This document shows positions 47,201 through 64,000 of a stretch of DNA of 64,000 nt, piece after piece (positions within the stretch are counted from its first letter, which is position 1; every line of letters begins with the position of its first letter). Made by a program: the position numbers and the translations under genes. This DNA is from Axinella damicornis. Its lineage: Eukaryota > Porifera > Demospongiae > Axinellida > Axinellidae. The stretch spans positions 2,062,531 to 2,126,530 of the forward strand of contig OZ007506.1 of NCBI GenBank assembly GCA_963931865.1, in the 5' to 3' direction. The notes below the pieces were generated by a model, which was not told the DNA's origin, did no database searches, and saw nothing but the letters and a program-made list of their open reading frames with translations.

Positions 47201-48129
47201 CAAAAGCTATGGAATCACTCTAGTCCAAGGTCCAAGAGATGTCTTTGTCTAGCTACAGCTCACCTCATGCTCGCCCTGGTGTGTCTACATTGTAACTTGT
47301 GCTTGTAGGCTCTCACTGTTGCTTCTGTCCATGTCCAGTCTTTGACACCCAGCCAGACTGCTCTTGCCGTGCTCTCTGCTCCTCGTGCCGTTCTCTCTCT
47401 TGCTGTTCCTGTCTGTGATCTAGCCTGAGCGGTCTCTGACTCTCTCTATTGCCTCTCGTGCTCACATCATTGCATTACTTCACAGCACAAGTAATAAAGT
47501 GTCCCCTTGGGCTCTGGTAATCATGCGAGCATGATTGACAAGTGTGTGCAATCAGACATACATTTTTTCCAGCCATCGTGACTGTGGAGCTCATCCATGC
47601 TTGCCTTGCTTATCTTGCCTCAGGGGTTCCTGTACAAGATGCGTGCTGTGTATGCCCACTTCCCCATCAACATGAGCATGAGTGAGGGGAACTCAGTGGT
47701 GGAGATCCGGAACTTCCTCGGGGAGAAGTTCACCAGGACTGTACGGATGAGATCAGGAGTTACATGTACCCCCACCGGTACCAAGGACGAGATCAAGGTG
47801 GAAGGAAATGACCTTGAGTTGGTCTCACAGTCAGGTGGGTACAGGTAACAACTGCTGTAGGTTGGTAGCAGGATGAGATGGGATTTATACATGTAGTTAG
47901 TGTGCATTTGGTCTCATTCCCAGGTCAGTCTGGGGATGAGATTTTCAAAGGGGTCTGAGTTTTTGTTAACTTGCTATTCTACTACACATACTCGCACACA
48001 CACGTGCACACACATACAGCTGCATTAATCCACCAATCGTGTCTGGTGAAGAGAAAAGATATCAGGAAGTTTTTGGACGGCATCTATGTGTCAGATAAAG
48101 GCACTGTGGACCCGGCCCCTATTGCCTAA
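38124..48129 (+). CDS. RPL9: 60S ribosomal protein L9 (uL6)
   Basis: Four coding exons, 38124-38169, 40364-40569, 47624-47834 and 48020-48129, encode 190 residues (human RPL9 is 192). Exon 1 gives [15 protein letters not shown]. Exon 2 has [20 protein letters not shown] and [14 protein letters not shown]. Exon 3 has [21 protein letters not shown] and [12 protein letters not shown]. Exon 4 has [18 protein letters not shown] and ends at TAA 48127-48129. The product is part of the large ribosomal subunit near the factor-binding site. Splice phases agree at every junction. Intron 1 (2.2 kb) holds a 573-bp MITE and exon-like minus-strand segments. Intron 2 (7 kb) holds a 4.4-kb transposon plus two TIR elements, unusual bulk for a ribosomal protein gene. 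The next gene's ATG is 180 bp downstream on the same strand. Confidence 0.95.
38336..38908. mobile_element. 573-bp MITE in RPL9 intron 1
   Basis: Left end TAGTCTCGTTCCCAGACCAT and right end ATAGTCTGGGAACGAGACTA are inverted repeats. Each continues into a second inverted block (GGAGGGGAAAAATAGTCTGG and complement), giving TIRs of about 75 bp. CTCTTCCAG occurs on both sides but is offset by 5 nt on the right. No coding capacity. Confidence 0.85.
38951..38991. repeat. poly(G) homopolymer, 41 bp
   Basis: Uninterrupted G run in RPL9 intron 1, 40 bp after the MITE. Confidence 0.95.
39166..39337. mobile_element. 172-bp MITE-like inverted repeat
   Basis: AACTGAAATGTTTTCACCTC and the complementary TGGAGGTGAATATTTCAGTT form the ends. 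Inner arms GATTAGGGGCAAGGCAGGCTT and complement form a second stem. Confidence 0.7.
39352..39972 (-). CDS. possible nested minus-strand gene, unidentified exon-like segments
   Basis: Three minus-strand segments look coding and have splice-like edges: about 39855-39972 ([20 protein letters not shown], after TATTCAG), about 39506-39598 ([20 protein letters not shown] and NFRLAIQ, ending at a GTATGG donor) and 39352-39372 (TRLRELE). The latter two read like a coiled coil. I cannot connect a start or stop, and recognise no family. It lies inside RPL9 intron 1, on the opposite strand. It could be a nested gene, a gene fragment carried by an element, or chance. Confidence 0.3.
40166..40193. repeat. 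poly(C) homopolymer, 28 bp
   Basis: Preceded by a G run (GGGGGGCGCCCCC), forming a G-C palindrome centre, in RPL9 intron 1. Confidence 0.9.
41178..42840 (+). pseudogene. THAP + DDE transposase, disabled
   Basis: N-terminal THAP zinc finger ([21 protein letters not shown]), then a linker with a coiled coil ([19 protein letters not shown]), then a DDE domain of the DDE_Tnp_4 type ([43 protein letters not shown]). The Asp/Asp/Glu candidates are in these three blocks. Two lesions interrupt it: an in-frame TAA at 41430-41432, just after the THAP domain, and a frameshift at about 42016-42026, before the [15 protein letters not shown] helix-turn-helix block. The rest is well preserved, so the copy is young or the lesions are recent. 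Confidence 0.82.
42923..45056 (-). CDS. transposon-borne SWIM zinc-finger / YqaJ nuclease
   Basis: Four minus-strand exons, 44884-45056, 44617-44816, 44297-44555 and 42923-44123, give 610 codons in phase without a stop. The N-terminal part has [25 protein letters not shown]-type zinc finger is split by the last intron (CECAAG|KSASCTH, i.e. CxCxnCxH). The C-terminal half is a YqaJ-type PD-(D/E)XK nuclease: [32 protein letters not shown] and FLEIKCPYS, which provide the usual Glu, Asp and ExK residues. Related proteins accompany the transposase in ISL2EU elements, where they probably process DNA ends. The last intron holds a (GT)n/poly(G) tract. Apparently intact, unlike its partner transposase. 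Confidence 0.82.
44135..44208. repeat. (GT)n followed by poly(G) 35 bp
   Basis: G run 44174-44208, inside the intron of the YqaJ gene. Confidence 0.9.
45457..46098. mobile_element. 642-bp TIR element with perfect 9-bp target duplication
   Basis: Starts GGACGTGACTAAAACACGGA and ends with the complement. GTTATTGTG flanks it exactly on both sides (45448-45456, 46099-46107). The TIR continues as tandem AACGGACC/GGAAAACGGACCAG repeats. A 9-bp duplication with long TIRs is typical of Mutator-like elements. No transposase. Confidence 0.87.
46430..47127. mobile_element. 698-bp TIR element with perfect 9-bp target duplication
   Basis: Starts GGCCGTCTCTATTCGGTGGA and ends with its complement. GACTTTACC flanks both sides (46421-46429, 47128-47136). 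The TIR is about 95 bp and includes tandem GGACTGGACTCG units, then CACAGAAAGTTGCGCTCAT. An interior plus-strand open frame of about 120 codons (46745-47119) has no family I recognise. Confidence 0.88.
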
Positions 48130-48309
48130 GCATTGTTGTTGTAAACTACCATTATTCATTCTGGTTTATGAATAATTTCTGTGGGTAATGATCCGATATG
48201 CAGGCTCTTCTATACACGATTACATCATGTAGCAATCCTGAGATCGGAACATGGCGGCCTAGCTGGCTCTGTAGATTGAGATGAATTAACTCAATTGACG
48301 GGGTTCTTA

Positions 48310-63494
<15,185 letters not shown>

Positions 63495-63499
63495 GTCAG

Positions 63500-64000
63500 T
63501 AGTGGTTAACACCTACACCTCTCCCACACCCCCACCCACACCTCCCACACCCCACCTCACCTCCCACCTACACCTCTCCCACACCCCACCTCTCCCACAT
63601 CTCACCTCCCACATCCCACCTCTCCCACACCCCACCTCTCCCACATCTCACCTCCCACATCCCACCTCTCCCACACCCCACCCTCCCACACCCCACCTCA
63701 CCTCCCACCTACACCTCTCCCACACCCCACCCTCCCACACCCCACCTCACCTCCCACCTACACCTCTCCCACACCCCACTTCCCCCACACCCAACCTCTC
63801 CCACACCCCACCTCACCTCCCACACCCCTCCAACCTACACATCTCTCACACCCCACCTCTCCCACATCCCACCTCTCCCACCCCACCTCACCTCCCACAC
63901 CCCACCTCTCCCACACCCCTCCAACCTACACATCTCTCACACCCCCACCTCTCCCACTTGTACCTCTCCCACACCCCACCTCTCCCACCCCCACCTCACC
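63500..64000. repeat. C-rich minisatellite at the window edge
   Basis: CACCTCTCCCACACCCCACC and variants to the end of the window, within the intron after ATP10 exon 13. Confidence 0.93.

Overview
The window looks like animal (metazoan) nuclear DNA. Almost every gene is split into short exons with GT-AG junctions, neighbouring genes alternate strand, and the gene set is animal-like: a PDE2A-type dual-GAF phosphodiesterase, an ATP10-type flippase, actin maturation protease, a Goliath-type PA-TM-RING ligase and ribosomal protein L9. Compact genes, many short inverted-repeat elements and long G/C homopolymers suggest an invertebrate, plausibly a sponge or another early-branching lineage. That placement is inference.

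Layout, left to right. A Pam17-type mitochondrial import-motor gene (+, 620-2140) is convergent with a large ankyrin-repeat/PH-domain gene (-, 2969-11246). After a short spacer carrying a terminal-inverted-repeat (TIR) element comes a PLP-dependent aminotransferase (+, 12043-16688). It has a tandemly duplicated first coding exon and one exon that is one base short. It is tail-to-tail with an intronless actin maturation protease gene (-, 16749-17723). That gene is head-to-head, 73 bp between start codons, with a 34-exon PDE2A-type gene (+, 17797-34127; 907 codons by my exon model). PDE2A is tail-to-tail with a Goliath/RNF130-like RING gene (-, 34970-37775). The RING gene is head-to-head with RPL9 (+, 38124-48129). 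The third RPL9 intron is about 7 kb because it holds a 4.4-kb ISL2EU-like DNA transposon and two smaller TIR elements. The first about 907 codons of an ATP10-type P4-ATPase (+, 48310 to beyond the window) fill the rest.

The genes share no pathway; this is an ordinary animal gene neighbourhood with close head-to-head and tail-to-tail packing. The accessory content is in the introns. It includes a large family of hairpin MITEs ending in TAGCCTCG/CGAGGCTA with 9-10-bp target-site duplications, one of which has been amplified into a 1.2-kb satellite. It also includes a second TIR family with 9-bp duplications and tandemly repeated ends, many minisatellites (three of them overlapping functional splice sites), and at least eight G or C homopolymers of 25-45 bp. 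I found no tRNA, rRNA or CRISPR array. All exon structures are hand-made from splice consensus, reading-frame phase and family resemblance, not from transcript data.
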